64,000 nucleotides of DNA from a virus (IMGVR_UViG_3300042444_000045:53769-117768); one strand, 5' to 3'; counted from the stretch's first letter, positions 1-9,216 are shown. A program made the numbers and translations. The notes: generated by a model from the sequence alone, not told the origin.

Positions 1-470
1 ACAATATAAGTATTCCAGTTCTCAGGATAGGCTTTAGCAACAGATCTCTTGAAGTCTCTATTAGCAACAAACTTCCATAACTCTCTATTCTTCATCTTGT
101 GTTTTATTGCAAAACTGGTAAAGAATATTTTAGCTAGTTTACCATCTGTTTCCCAATTCTTGTTTGTAACTTTTACACCATACTTTTTGGATTTAGCATA
201 ATCAATATTTTCTTTCTTACTATTTTCACACGTACCAATAAAGATCCAACCTACAGAGTTTGGTAATTGCATACCATCTCTTGTATCTATTACTTTTGTC
301 CAAACACTTTTATTAAAAGATCTAATAATCTTTTTTAGTGTGTCATTATCCACATCTTTGTATCTGGGATACTTTTTTCTAAAACTATCAAAGAACTCTT
401 TGTTCAACATAGTATGGACTTTAGGTCTATATCTTGGACCTGTTAAATCCGGGGTTTTAAATTCCTTCAA
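1..470 (-). CDS. Conserved phage protein, partial (cut by window edge)
   Basis: The open frame runs off the left edge. It reads back from a TTG at 470 (or an ATG at 410) with no stop until a TAG at 489-491. The translation contains RPKVHTMLNKEFFDSF, VDTRDG-like VIDTRDGMQLP, GWIFIGTC, YGVKVTNKNWETDGKLA and FKRSVAKAYPENW. From memory this matches a conserved protein of unknown role in crAss-like phages; no search was run. The residues before the ATG at 410 (KTPDLTGPRYRPKV) look like part of the same protein, which favours the TTG start, but this is an inference. Function unknown. Confidence 0.7.
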   Translation of the reverse strand, partial: MKEFKTPDLTGPRYRPKVHTMLNKEFFDSFRKKYPRYKDVDNDTLKKIIRSFNKSVWTKVIDTRDGMQLPNSVGWIFIGTCENSKKENIDYAKSKKYGVKVTNKNWETDGKLAKIFFTSFAIKHKMKNRELWKFVANRDFKRSVAKAYPENWNTYI

Positions 471-480
471 ACTATATAGA

Positions 481-525
481 TTAATATACTAAAAATTATG
501 CACTTTAGCAAATATACTAAAAAAC
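481..525 (-). promoter_or_regulatory. Two copies of the late promoter-like box before the left-edge gene
   Basis: On the minus strand TTTTTAGTATATTAAT and TTTTTTAGTATATTTG occur at about 481-496 and 510-525. The second contains TATATTTG, which fits the Bacteroidota -7 consensus TAnnTTTG. They sit between the terminator at 517-546 and the left-edge gene, where a new promoter would be expected. Related boxes precede other minus-strand operons in this window. Confidence 0.4.
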
Positions 526-546
526 AAAACCCCGCAAGTGCGGGGC
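517..546 (-). terminator. Rho-independent terminator after the 0.6-3.1 kb fibre genes
   Basis: CCCCGC and GCGGGG pair around an AAGT loop (530-545). On the minus strand the hairpin is followed by a T-rich run (TTTTGTTTTTT). It lies just past the stop of the 600-1463 gene and before the left-edge gene, so it should end the late fibre transcript. Confidence 0.85.
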
Positions 547-599
547 TTTGCCTTGTTGTCACAGAAACCAACAACTGTAACGTCTTGTAAATTTTTTAA

Positions 600-1463
600 T
601 TAACCAACTCTTCGGATTGCCCAATCAATATTATCACCTGATATACCAGTATAATTTATTCCAGTCATATTCTGATGTCTTAAAACAAGTTGTTCACCTG
701 CAGTTAAAGCTTTACCTTGAATACCACCTGTTAAATAAAGCCTTGTATAATACAAACCTTTTGTTATTGTAAAAGTATCTGCACAGTAAACTGTAGTTCC
801 TGTACCTGGATTTGTTACTGCAATGCTATAGGTTCCTCCAGTAGTGGCTGTATTACCCCAACCAAATCCTGTTTGATCAGGACATGTTAAATATACATTG
901 TAGTTAATATCATATTTACCAGTTTCGGGACAAGTCCAAATTCCAGTGCTAGAGTTGTACTGTGTTGTTGTAGTACCATTTACTATTTGATATTCAACGT
1001 CACCTGTAGGAAACAAAATTATTACACCACTAGAAATGTTACTGTTTGCAAGACTTGCTGTAACAGTATTTAAATTTATTGTAGGTTCAAATGCTACTCT
1101 AAATGCTGTGTCAAATAAACCTTGAGCAGCTTGTAAATTTGAAATGTTAGTATTAATGGTTGAGATGCTACCATTAATAGATGTAATACTTGCGTTAATA
1201 GTTGTTAGACTACCATTAATAGTTTGTATACTACTGCAGAAATAAGAAATAATATCATCTAGTGCATCAGCAATAACAGTATTACTTGCAACAACTGTAG
1301 TACTACCACAAACAATATTTGCACCTGTATACACTGTACATTGAGCATCAGTAACCGTATAACATGGTTCTGGATCAGGACATGCTGCTGGTGTAGGACA
1401 CGGTGCAGGACTAGTTAAAAAACTATCCTCACAACCACAATTTGAACATCTATTTATTGACAT
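600..1463 (-). CDS. Fibre/receptor-binding protein with shared N-terminal anchor and C1q-like tail domain
   Basis: 287 residues. Residues 1-75 are cysteine-rich with CPTPAACPDPEPC and YTGANI. This pattern recurs in the 2,560-residue collagen-like protein at 29419-37101, so it is probably a shared virion anchor. Residues about 78-115 are a regular repeat of INGS/INAS/INTN-type segments, likely a trimeric coiled coil. The remaining C-terminal part is rich in beta strands and Gly/Asn/Thr and resembles C1q/TNF-like fibre heads, the usual place for host-receptor binding. It is last in the late fibre cluster, 11 bases after its upstream neighbour and followed by a strong terminator. The receptor is unknown. 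Confidence 0.85.
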   Translation of the reverse strand: MSINRCSNCGCEDSFLTSPAPCPTPAACPDPEPCYTVTDAQCTVYTGANIVCGSTTVVASNTVIADALDDIISYFCSSIQTINGSLTTINASITSINGSISTINTNISNLQAAQGLFDTAFRVAFEPTINLNTVTASLANSNISSGVIILFPTGDVEYQIVNGTTTTQYNSSTGIWTCPETGKYDINYNVYLTCPDQTGFGWGNTATTGGTYSIAVTNPGTGTTVYCADTFTITKGLYYTRLYLTGGIQGKALTAGEQLVLRHQNMTGINYTGISGDNIDWAIRRVG

Positions 1464-1474
1464 AGCTTATATTA

Positions 1475-3139
1475 TTAAGGGCAAGTTGTTGAAAAACCTG
1501 TTTCAGTATTACATGGATCTACATAAGCTACTAAACCATCAATTACAAAATAAAACCCACCTATCTCATTTTCATCTCCTGCATCACAACTAAATGGCCA
1601 TGTAAGATTAAATGTATCTGATTTTAAATCAAAGTTAGCATTGCTTGGAGCATTATGAATATCTGTTCCAGTACCAATATAGTTTGGAAGATATTCTCCT
1701 GCTCTTACATTACTTGTAACTAATCTTAATGGTGAATTACCTTGTACTCCAGCACCTCTTGTAGTTGAGATCTCAATGTCATGAACTAATTGAACTGTTA
1801 ATCCTTTTGTTGCAGTAATGGAAACTCTAATAGCAGAGGTTAAACAAGTACCATAAGTTGGATCAACATCAATTGGTCTAAGTGCTACATCCCAAGCTTT
1901 AAAATAAGTATTATCTAAATTTCCAGCAGTTACTGACGGTGGAATAACAGAACCACCATTATTAAATGAAATTGCACCATTAGCATTAATACTACAACCA
2001 CCTACACCACTCCATGTTGTGCAACCTGATATTGCATTGTATGCAGAAGTTGAACTTAACACAACTACTGAACCTGGAGAAGATGGATTTTCTAATGGAA
2101 CAAATACTGTTCCTCTCAAGTGAATTTGATTACCAATTCTTCTACATTGTGGTTTATCTACTCCTGAGTAATATGTAAAACCCAGAAGATCTACCCAACC
2201 AGTATCCGTAATATTTGCTGTAATAACATTACCTGTATTATCTAAGTTTACAGTTGCTGTGTCAGCTACTGTAATTGAAAATGTACTTACATAGTTATAT
2301 ACATCACAGATTGCAATCCATAGGTTATTAATTGCCTCTGCTGCTGTATTTAAATTAGATGACGTTACCCAGGTACCTGCATATGCAACAGAAAATGCTG
2401 TGCCAAATACAAGTGATAAATCTGCATCACTAATACACTGTGATAATACTGCTGCCGTTATTGCAGAGGCTTCTCCAGTTGCTGCTTTCAGTGCACAATA
2501 ACCATAAGTGTTATCATTTATTAAAGCATTAAGAACTGTATCAATTGGGTAATTACCAGGAGATACTACTGTCCCACTTAATGTACAATCTACTGGAATA
2601 TTTGGTAATGTAAATGTAGGAGCTGGTGCAGACTCTAATGCTGTAACTCTAACATCTAAACTTGTTATGCTAGCTTCAATTGTTGCAATTTCTGTAACTA
2701 ATGCACATACTCTAGTTCCAATAGCTTGAGCATATTCTGAAACTGTCATTACAGTAACCCCATTTATTACAAAACAAGATGCTACTGTAACTAATGCATC
2801 AGCTCCTGTAGATTTAGTAGTATTTGTAATTGGACTTGTAGCTGGATCAGATACAATAGTTACTTCATTTTGCAATGCACAAATCTGTTCAATTAAAAAC
2901 TGAATAAGTGCTTGAAAATCATTTGGACCACAAGCAGTTAAGTTGAAACATGAAAGATCATAATTAGTTACATTTAGTGTATCTAATACTGTACATAATT
3001 CTGTTGCAAGTTTAAATATAACATCTGAAATTGTATCCCCTGCACACAGTTTGATACAAGGAATATCTGGTCCTTGCCAAATTACACAATTGCTTGAGAT
3101 TGGACTACAGGGTGAGTTATCATAATTTAGTGGCTTCAT
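1475..3139 (-). CDS. Large virion surface/fibre protein
   Basis: 554 residues, neutral to acidic, rich in Thr/Ser/Asn/Val. The N-terminus has CVIWQGPDIPCIKLCAGDT followed by a predicted helix (ISDVIFKLATELC). This is a diverged form of the YTGANI anchor of the two collagen/C1q-type fibre proteins in this window. A helical stretch at about 140-170 (EIATIEASITSLDVRVTALE) is probably a coiled coil. The C-terminal half is beta-rich and could be the receptor-facing head. It sits between the cysteine-rich 644-residue protein and the C1q-type fibre in one transcript. Structural role inferred from composition and position only. Confidence 0.8.
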   Translation of the reverse strand: MKPLNYDNSPCSPISSNCVIWQGPDIPCIKLCAGDTISDVIFKLATELCTVLDTLNVTNYDLSCFNLTACGPNDFQALIQFLIEQICALQNEVTIVSDPATSPITNTTKSTGADALVTVASCFVINGVTVMTVSEYAQAIGTRVCALVTEIATIEASITSLDVRVTALESAPAPTFTLPNIPVDCTLSGTVVSPGNYPIDTVLNALINDNTYGYCALKAATGEASAITAAVLSQCISDADLSLVFGTAFSVAYAGTWVTSSNLNTAAEAINNLWIAICDVYNYVSTFSITVADTATVNLDNTGNVITANITDTGWVDLLGFTYYSGVDKPQCRRIGNQIHLRGTVFVPLENPSSPGSVVVLSSTSAYNAISGCTTWSGVGGCSINANGAISFNNGGSVIPPSVTAGNLDNTYFKAWDVALRPIDVDPTYGTCLTSAIRVSITATKGLTVQLVHDIEISTTRGAGVQGNSPLRLVTSNVRAGEYLPNYIGTGTDIHNAPSNANFDLKSDTFNLTWPFSCDAGDENEIGGFYFVIDGLVAYVDPCNTETGFSTTCP

Positions 3140-3154
3140 ATTTCTTCTATTACT

Positions 3155-3168
3155 ATAATATACAAAAA
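3155..3168 (-). promoter_or_regulatory. Late promoter-like box upstream of the 554-residue fibre gene
   Basis: The minus strand reads TTTTTGTATATTAT, ending about 16 bases before the ATG at 3139. The same TTTTnGTATATT core occurs before other minus-strand genes (39109, 23752, 16003). Confidence 0.4.
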
Positions 3169-3172
3169 TTAA

Positions 3173-5107
3173 TTAAGAATGGCAAGTACTACAACTACCA
3201 CCGCAAGATCCATTACAACCACATCCTGTATTACAACCACATCCTGTATTGCATCCACATGATGGAGTTGCACATACATAGTCTGGATTAACTAATGCTT
3301 TTAAATCTATTAGTTGTTTTTGAATAAGATATTGTTGATCATCTTCTGGACAACAATTACTAATTCCATATCTGAGTTCCAGTACTTGTTTATATAATGC
3401 TTCTGCTGCTTTACATGAAATCTCTTCATATTTCCAAGTAGAACAATATGGTGTATTGTATCCTGGTTTTAAAGATCTTCTTGGATATACAGGAGGAGGA
3501 CAAGTATGCACATCATCAACTAGTGTACAGTTTCCAAAATATTCTACATAATCTGTAGGATAGGATGTAAGCCAATGAGCCATACATATTCTATCAGATC
3601 TTTGACCAGCAAGTAATGTAATTGTTTGTACATCACCTTCACAGTCTAAGTAATCATAATTATGAGATACTGTATCATGGTTCTTGATTCTTGAACATAC
3701 ACACGGAAAACTTGTAAGACAGTCTTCACATGTTTCAAATGAATCTGCTATGCCTCCAAGAATCCCTGCTCCAACACTTGTCGTTGCAACACTAACTCTC
3801 CAGCATGTGGTTGGACACCACTCAAGAACAATTATCTCTGTTACATATTCTGAAAGATCAGTAGATGTAATTATACTGGTTTCAATACCATTACAATCTG
3901 TAAGCTCATAGTAAGTTGTTTTACAAGCTTCACAATCATCAAATGCATCTTGCACAACTACTGTGACATCAGATGGAATTGGATTTGGATATTCTTCTAT
4001 AATCCAGCACCCAGGACAATCTGTTTCAATATTAATTACCTGTCCTACATATGCACTAAGATCAGATGATGAATAAATAATTGTACCTAAATCATCACAG
4101 TTAGTTAGTAAATAATTTGGTGCAGGATTACATTCTTCACATGTATCAAATGCTTGTAGTACAACTACATCAATAGCACAATCACAGTCTACAACACTAT
4201 TAACTATCCAACAATTATCATAACCATCTATTTGTACTACTTGACCTAGAATAGCATATTGACCAAGAGACTGTGCTGTTGTATAAATAGGGTCCAATAA
4301 ATCATCACAATCAGTTAATTCATAACATGGAGTTGGACATTCACCATCCACACATTCACCACCATCAGTTACAGTATAGGTAGAAGGTACTTGTGGATAT
4401 ACTAAAGAACATCCTTTCCAATAACCACTAATTGTAATAGCTACTACTACACCATTACAGTCAATATAGTATAGCTTACCTGAACCTACAATTTCATAAC
4501 AAGTACACTCACATGAACATGGTTCATCTCCATCTACTGTAACTGTTATTGGATTACTAGGATCTAAGTTAGTTTCAACAGACCAATTAACTACATAGTA
4601 GCAATCAAATGGTCCATCTGCATCTACTTGAATTGTGGCATAATCATTTACATATGCTGATAAATCTGTATCAGTTACTGTAGGTACAAGTGATTCATCA
4701 CATGGCCAAACAACATATAATGGAGTTGGGCATGTAGGACATGTAATTACTTCATCTCCACAAGGAGTTTCATATGTGGTAGTACTATCCCATGTATAAA
4801 CACCGCTTCCTGGAAAATTAGTAGGAACAACATTAAGGCTAAGATAGTTAGCTCCAGTAATTGGACTACTTGGATCTGACGTAGTACCTCTAAAAATTCT
4901 ATAACATTGATTACTTAATCCTACATAACTATCTGTTATAGGATCATAACCAACACCAGAAATTCCATTGTAAATATTTATACCTGGTGTAGGTGGATTA
5001 GTCGTACCATTAACACTAAAATATAAAATGTTTCCACCACAACATGGTTCAAATCCAATCCATGAATTTGATGCGGGTGGTGTAAATGTTGTTTTTGGTA
5101 CTGACAT
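3173..5107 (-). CDS. Cysteine-rich repeat virion protein
   Basis: 644 residues. The middle (about 150-460) is built of five or so copies of a unit reading Y-x-LT-x-C, then a DLSxYV segment, a GCW-type core, and a C-terminal DxFxxCExC pair. Units begin at YELTDCDD, YLLTNCDD and YELTDCNG. The extreme C-terminus is a Gly-Cys tract made of repeated CGCNTG units. Such regular paired cysteines suggest metal-binding or disulfide-locked modules on the virion surface. It stands among tail/fibre genes and is likely structural. I do not recognise a named family; the function is unknown. Confidence 0.8.
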   Translation of the reverse strand: MSVPKTTFTPPASNSWIGFEPCCGGNILYFSVNGTTNPPTPGINIYNGISGVGYDPITDSYVGLSNQCYRIFRGTTSDPSSPITGANYLSLNVVPTNFPGSGVYTWDSTTTYETPCGDEVITCPTCPTPLYVVWPCDESLVPTVTDTDLSAYVNDYATIQVDADGPFDCYYVVNWSVETNLDPSNPITVTVDGDEPCSCECTCYEIVGSGKLYYIDCNGVVVAITISGYWKGCSLVYPQVPSTYTVTDGGECVDGECPTPCYELTDCDDLLDPIYTTAQSLGQYAILGQVVQIDGYDNCWIVNSVVDCDCAIDVVVLQAFDTCEECNPAPNYLLTNCDDLGTIIYSSSDLSAYVGQVINIETDCPGCWIIEEYPNPIPSDVTVVVQDAFDDCEACKTTYYELTDCNGIETSIITSTDLSEYVTEIIVLEWCPTTCWRVSVATTSVGAGILGGIADSFETCEDCLTSFPCVCSRIKNHDTVSHNYDYLDCEGDVQTITLLAGQRSDRICMAHWLTSYPTDYVEYFGNCTLVDDVHTCPPPVYPRRSLKPGYNTPYCSTWKYEEISCKAAEALYKQVLELRYGISNCCPEDDQQYLIQKQLIDLKALVNPDYVCATPSCGCNTGCGCNTGCGCNGSCGGSCSTCHS

Positions 5108-5114
5108 TATTTAG

Positions 5115-5297
5115 TTATTTATATCTATCTTTTCCCCAGGTTTGATTTGTCTGAGATACTGTTGCTAATGTTTTTCTCTGTTTTAATCCTGCCTCATAAG
5201 TGGTAATACATTTTGAACATACTGATTTACCATCGGATGCTGCTCTTTTCTGGCATCCACAGGACATTTTAGTTTTGCAGTTTGAACAAGTTGCCAT
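5115..5297 (-). CDS. Small zinc-ribbon-like protein
   Basis: 60 residues with CSNC, CGC and CSKC pairs in the first 30 positions, a pattern able to bind zinc, and a basic polar tail. It lies 8 bases after the preceding stop region and before the 644-residue protein, in the late structural transcript. Its leader contains AAAACCAACA before the ATG, a string also found before several other genes here. Role unknown. Confidence 0.7.
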   Translation of the reverse strand: MATCSNCKTKMSCGCQKRAASDGKSVCSKCITTYEAGLKQRKTLATVSQTNQTWGKDRYK

Positions 5298-5318
5298 AAG
5301 TTGTTGGTTTTTAAGTTT

Positions 5319-5861
5319 TTAACAATTAATACAATCCATTTTATTGAGCAGCTTCCAAGCATAATTATAGAGTGACATACCTTTCTGAGGCTCATGACAA
5401 AACTCTACTTTAGACTTAGCAGCTTCTAAATACATTCGGATTAGACCAAGCTCTTCTAATCTTTGCTTAATCTTAAATGGCGGATCACAATCTGCCACAT
5501 CTAATCTACAAAGAATATTGTAGTATCTATTTAATGCTTTTGTAATTCTCATATGATTGTATTCTACATACACTACATCATTGGGAGAAACACTGTATTT
5601 AATAATATAAATACCATCTGGAATATCTACATATTCTGTCCCACAGTTTGATGTTTGCAGATTAAGATCACATGCTGTGATGTTTTCAATAAATCCTGCA
5701 CTTACATCTAACTGTACAGAGTGTTGAAAACCAGGAACAGTAATGTTTAACTGCTCACAAACTACAGGAATTAGATCTGTGTAAACACTAGTATCCATCA
5801 CTGTCAGGATACAAGGATTCATTACTGTAGGAACTTCTAAACTTAATACGTGATTAGCCAT
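5319..5861 (-). CDS. Conserved structural protein, likely tail or connector
   Basis: 180 residues. The N-terminal 100 are beta-rich (LSLEVPTVMNPCILTVMD, DGIYIIKYSVSP). The C-terminal 80 are helical with several cysteines (ITKALNRYYNILCRLDVADCD, MDCINC at the end). It is the first gene after the terminator that follows the abundant 544-residue protein. Position suggests a tail, ring or fibre-attachment component; no specific family is recognised. Confidence 0.75.
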   Translation of the reverse strand: MANHVLSLEVPTVMNPCILTVMDTSVYTDLIPVVCEQLNITVPGFQHSVQLDVSAGFIENITACDLNLQTSNCGTEYVDIPDGIYIIKYSVSPNDVVYVEYNHMRITKALNRYYNILCRLDVADCDPPFKIKQRLEELGLIRMYLEAAKSKVEFCHEPQKGMSLYNYAWKLLNKMDCINC

Positions 5862-5869
5862 AGGTATTT

Positions 5870-5912
5870 AATAAAAAAGGGGATAGGAGTTTGAAACTCT
5901 TCTCCCCTTTAG
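5870..5912 (-). terminator. Terminator after the 544-residue structural gene
   Basis: On the minus strand AAAGGGGA pairs with TCCCCTTT around an inner GAGTT/AACTC hairpin, followed by a T run. It lies between the stop at 5935 and the next start at 5861, so it separates a highly expressed gene from its downstream neighbours. Confidence 0.8.
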
Positions 5913-5934
5913 ATTTTTATTTTTTGTTACTTGC

Positions 5935-7569
5935 TTAGTTGCAAGAAACTACATTATAAGGGTTGTATAATGGAAGATCAGGGAAGTTCACTGGAACATC
6001 ACATGCAGTCTCACAAGCAAATGCTTCAATGTTACATTGAGTATCACAACCAGTTAACCAGTTAGTAATATCAGTAACAAATGTTGACATAGCTGCAGTA
6101 GAGAAGATAGTCAATGCATACTGATCATTATCAAACACACCAGTTGGATTATTGAAACGTGGTACATTGTGAATTAGTACGTATCTGTAGTACAAAGCAG
6201 AACGGTTAATAGCACTAACAATTTGATTTCCTTGAGTGATCTCACGGATACGGAAGTCAGTAGCTAAGAAGTTTTGTCTGTAAGATTCAGAAAGAGTAAG
6301 TTCTCTAAGAACTGTCTCACCAAGACCTTGTACTTGAAGACCAGCACACTCAGTAACAACACAAAGAGTTGTAAATGCACATGGGTCACCGTTAAGATCT
6401 ACTTCAGAAGCATAAAGTTTAACTGGCTCTTTTTCATAGAAGTCAGAAACTTGGAACGTACAGTCACCAAATCTTGTATCTACATAAGCACCATTCAAGA
6501 TTAAACCTGCACACTCACCATCTGTATGTCCTGCAGATACATAGTTATCCCAAGTATCAGCATCGTTTGCAGTTAAGAAAGAAGCTGCAGTTCCCGGAGC
6601 ATACCAAAGAGTACCGTCTTCAGCTTGAACAACTGGTTGAATAAATGGAGCAATGATTGGGTTATTTACAATTGCATTAGCCCAAGCAATCATTACAGTA
6701 GTTGAATCAACTGCAACTGGAGCAATAGCACCATCTGGGCAACATCCTGTGTAAGCATCAACAGTAGCATATGCATTGTGATTTAAGAATCTCAAAGCTG
6801 GAGAACCTTTTACATCTAAACGTAAGTAGTAAGTTTCACCACATAGAAACTCTTTGCAACACTCAGCTACAGTACCACAACCTGTTTGTGGATGAGCATC
6901 AGTTACAGTAAGAACATCAAATGTTGCATCATCATTACCAGCATCAATTGTAAGTGTGTCACCTACTGTATATCCTTTACCAGGATTAACAATAACAATT
7001 GAATCAACAGTACCACCACCAGCAACATAAGAAACAACCATACCTGTACCAGTACCACCAGTTACAGCAGCAATACCTGTTGCAGGATAACCTGTACCAG
7101 CTACTAATGTGTCAGTTGTTAATACACCACCACCTGCAGTCCAGTAAGTAGAACCTACGTGGATTACATTGTTCTGTGGAGAACATGGAGCAACTGAATA
7201 GAAACGTGATACATACTTAGGGTTGATCATTTTAGACTTGTTAGTCTCTTGGTAACCACCCGCCAATGGACCAATTTTGTCATTGTCATAAATTGCAGAT
7301 CCTGCAATGTATGCATTACAACAAGTGTCTGGTGTAATTGTCAAGTTAGTACTTGGACTAAAAATACCAAAGTAACCATTAGCTGTTTCAGAAGCAGCTG
7401 ATGCTTTCAATTGGTTCAAACCATAAGTAGGTACACCGTCAGTAGTAACATAACCTAAGTTAGTACTAGTAGAAACAGTAGTGCCATCTAATTTAGTTAC
7501 AGCAACACTTGAACGTGTAGCACCTGTACCTAAAAATGCTTTTTCAAAAGCGTGATTAAAATAAGCCAT
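5935..7569 (-). CDS. Abundant structural protein (candidate major tail protein)
   Basis: 544 residues. About residues 140-225 hold an inserted Gly/Thr/Val beta-repeat module (VTGGTGTGMVVSY, IVNPGKGYTVGDTLTI) of a type common as a decoration in phage tail proteins. The C-terminal 130 residues (LRELTLSESYRQNF, YRYVLIHNVPRF) look like a compact core. Codon choice is more C-ending (AAC, TAC, GTT/GTA mix) than in neighbours and resembles that of the capsid gene, suggesting high expression. The gene has its own terminator. The likely role is a major tail tube or sheath, or a second abundant shell protein; this is inferred, not recognised. Confidence 0.75.
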   Translation of the reverse strand: MAYFNHAFEKAFLGTGATRSSVAVTKLDGTTVSTSTNLGYVTTDGVPTYGLNQLKASAASETANGYFGIFSPSTNLTITPDTCCNAYIAGSAIYDNDKIGPLAGGYQETNKSKMINPKYVSRFYSVAPCSPQNNVIHVGSTYWTAGGGVLTTDTLVAGTGYPATGIAAVTGGTGTGMVVSYVAGGGTVDSIVIVNPGKGYTVGDTLTIDAGNDDATFDVLTVTDAHPQTGCGTVAECCKEFLCGETYYLRLDVKGSPALRFLNHNAYATVDAYTGCCPDGAIAPVAVDSTTVMIAWANAIVNNPIIAPFIQPVVQAEDGTLWYAPGTAASFLTANDADTWDNYVSAGHTDGECAGLILNGAYVDTRFGDCTFQVSDFYEKEPVKLYASEVDLNGDPCAFTTLCVVTECAGLQVQGLGETVLRELTLSESYRQNFLATDFRIREITQGNQIVSAINRSALYYRYVLIHNVPRFNNPTGVFDNDQYALTIFSTAAMSTFVTDITNWLTGCDTQCNIEAFACETACDVPVNFPDLPLYNPYNVVSCN

Positions 7570-7608
7570 TTTTTCTAAGTTTTAATTTATAAATATATAC
7601 TATAATAT

Positions 7609-7630
7609 AGTGAAAGTTTTTGAACTTTCA
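7609..7630 (-). terminator. Hairpin between the ferritin-like gene and the 544-residue gene
   Basis: TGAAAGTT and AACTTTCA form an 8-base-pair stem with a TTTG loop. The T run that follows on the minus strand is poor, so it may be a weak terminator or an RNA-end protector. An AT-rich TATATTATAG box follows it and may start transcription of the 544-residue gene. Confidence 0.45.
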
Positions 7631-7633
7631 AAA

Positions 7634-8152
7634 TTATTTTAGGAAAAGTAATTTGTACTTTGCTGAGTTAATTGAATCCTTAACAAGATCTAGATTGTTT
7701 ACTATCTCTGAGTAAGGCATCATACCCTGGAGCTTGTTCACTATGTTATATAAATCTCTAAGATATGCTACAGCATCTGCAGTAGTATCTAGAGTTCTAA
7801 TAGGCATATTAGTGTAAGTAAGAAGCTTCTCTGATACTCCTTGGTATCCTTCTATAAGTGTATCAGCTTTATCATGTAAGCCTTCATAGAATGCACCTAA
7901 TGCTTTATGGGCTGCATAGGAACCCTCGCCTTTAACTTGTAAATGTAGTCTATGAAAACTAACTGCAGCATTCATCATCTCTGTTGCACATGCTGCTGTC
8001 ATTGTATCAAGTGAACTTCCACCAACACCAGCATCTGGAGTAGGTTCTGGTTTAGCAGGTTCACTCTTAGGTTGAGTAACAATAGGCTGTGGTCTGCTAA
8101 GTGTTCTAGCTGACTCTGGATTTCTCTTTAGTAGTCTTGTTTTATTTTCCAT
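7634..8152 (-). CDS. Ferritin/Dps-like helical phage protein
   Basis: 172 residues. The first 45 are disordered and Pro/Lys-rich. From about 50 on it is helical, with AVSFHRLHLQVKGEGSYAAHKALGAFY followed by an acidic helix (EGLHDKADTLIEGYQG). His and Glu/Asp spacing in this stretch resembles the ferritin-like four-helix fold that appears in some phage proteins of unknown function (DUF5856-like, from memory). Whether it binds iron or is only a structural bundle cannot be told from sequence. It lies between a connector-like gene and the abundant 544-residue protein. Confidence 0.65.
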   Translation of the reverse strand: MENKTRLLKRNPESARTLSRPQPIVTQPKSEPAKPEPTPDAGVGGSSLDTMTAACATEMMNAAVSFHRLHLQVKGEGSYAAHKALGAFYEGLHDKADTLIEGYQGVSEKLLTYTNMPIRTLDTTADAVAYLRDLYNIVNKLQGMMPYSEIVNNLDLVKDSINSAKYKLLFLK

Positions 8153-8154
8153 GA

Positions 8155-8853
8155 TTAATTGTTACGTTCTGCTGTTTCTGTACCTCTAGAGAACTGGTTA
8201 CCTGATTCAATATCTCCAGCAATAATACTTACTGCCTCATCTATTATTACTTCTACTATATCATCTTTAAACTCACATTCTACATTCTGTATAGACTGCA
8301 CACTTGTGTATGGATCTACACAACCTTGAATCTGAATCTTAATAGGTTGTCTATAGTAAATTAAATCTGCACTCTGAATTTCAAATTCATTGTTAGTATA
8401 AATATGAGTAGTATTACCAATGAGAGTAGCAAATGTTTCACCCCACTCAAAGTTTGGCTGTTTGCCTTTGTCTCTTAGAAGAACATTAAGATCTCCTTCT
8501 TGAGCAAGATAAACTGTCATTCTTCTTTTCTCACAGCATTCTTGTTTAGCAAAAACATCTACTCTTTTCCACTGTAAATAGTCTTCAGGAAGATTGCCAA
8601 AATAGTAGTATTCTTTATTTGACAATATAAGTGGGTCTCTATTAAGTAGTACTTGTAGATCATCTTTTCTACGAGTAGAACCCTCATCACCTTCTTTAAC
8701 TAAGTTAATTCCATGCAATTGTCTTCTAGCCCACTCAACCTGTGCTTTATTAAATGCCTCAACTATTTGCCAACATTCAATGTTGTCATAGTCCTGGCTA
8801 TCTAATTTATTTAGCCGTTGCTTGATCTTTATTTCAATTGTGCTATTTAACAT
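8155..8853 (-). CDS. Probable head-tail connector or tail-stabilising protein
   Basis: 232 residues. It opens with a helical segment (IKQRLNKLDSQDYDNIECWQIVEAFNKAQVEWARRQL) typical of phage neck and adaptor proteins. A beta-rich middle and an acidic helical end (DDIVEVIIDEAVSIIAGDIESG) follow. The last residues include FSRGTETAERNN. Crassvirales genomes carry a structural protein of this size soon after the capsid genes. The specific neck/ring assignment is inferred from position and length. Confidence 0.65.
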   Translation of the reverse strand: MLNSTIEIKIKQRLNKLDSQDYDNIECWQIVEAFNKAQVEWARRQLHGINLVKEGDEGSTRRKDDLQVLLNRDPLILSNKEYYYFGNLPEDYLQWKRVDVFAKQECCEKRRMTVYLAQEGDLNVLLRDKGKQPNFEWGETFATLIGNTTHIYTNNEFEIQSADLIYYRQPIKIQIQGCVDPYTSVQSIQNVECEFKDDIVEVIIDEAVSIIAGDIESGNQFSRGTETAERNN

Positions 8854-8856
8854 TTC

Positions 8857-9216
8857 TTATCTTTTTTTAGCCATCTTTTTTAAAGTCATGGCAAGGGCTT
8901 TTCTCTTGGGTGTACAAGTTGGTTTTGACATCGGAGTACAATAACCCTTGTGTGCAGGATTAATTGCTTTCTGAATCCACTTTTTATCACCAGTAGATCC
9001 ACCTTTTTTTGCATATCTTAGAGGTTCTTCTTGAATTAATGGAGCTGTACCAGAACTAGGCTTTGCAACTTTATTAATTACACCTTTAACAGTTCTTGTT
9101 TCTTTAACTGTTTCTGGTGCACCATATCTTTTCTTAACTGTTGTTTTATAATTACCATCAGGTGAATAAAACTTTTGTTTAGACTCTCTTGGTGAAGTAC
9201 TCTTTTTAACAGGCAT
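8857..9216 (-). CDS. Small basic protein, cluster member 9
   Basis: 119 residues, strongly positive. It contains KKGGSTGDKKWIQKAI, then a Cys pair (YCTPMSKPTCTPKRK) and a lysine tail (LKKMAKKR). It is the last of nine consecutive basic genes separated by only 0-12 bases. Composition suggests nucleic-acid binding, perhaps in the virion. No enzyme motif is seen. Confidence 0.75.
   Translation of the reverse strand: MPVKKSTSPRESKQKFYSPDGNYKTTVKKRYGAPETVKETRTVKGVINKVAKPSSGTAPLIQEEPLRYAKKGGSTGDKKWIQKAINPAHKGYCTPMSKPTCTPKRKALAMTLKKMAKKR

Noticed and set aside
5183-5395. A 70-residue minus-strand frame crossing the end of the 180-residue gene and the zinc-ribbon gene
   Set aside because: It overlaps two better-supported genes in another frame and has no coherent composition.
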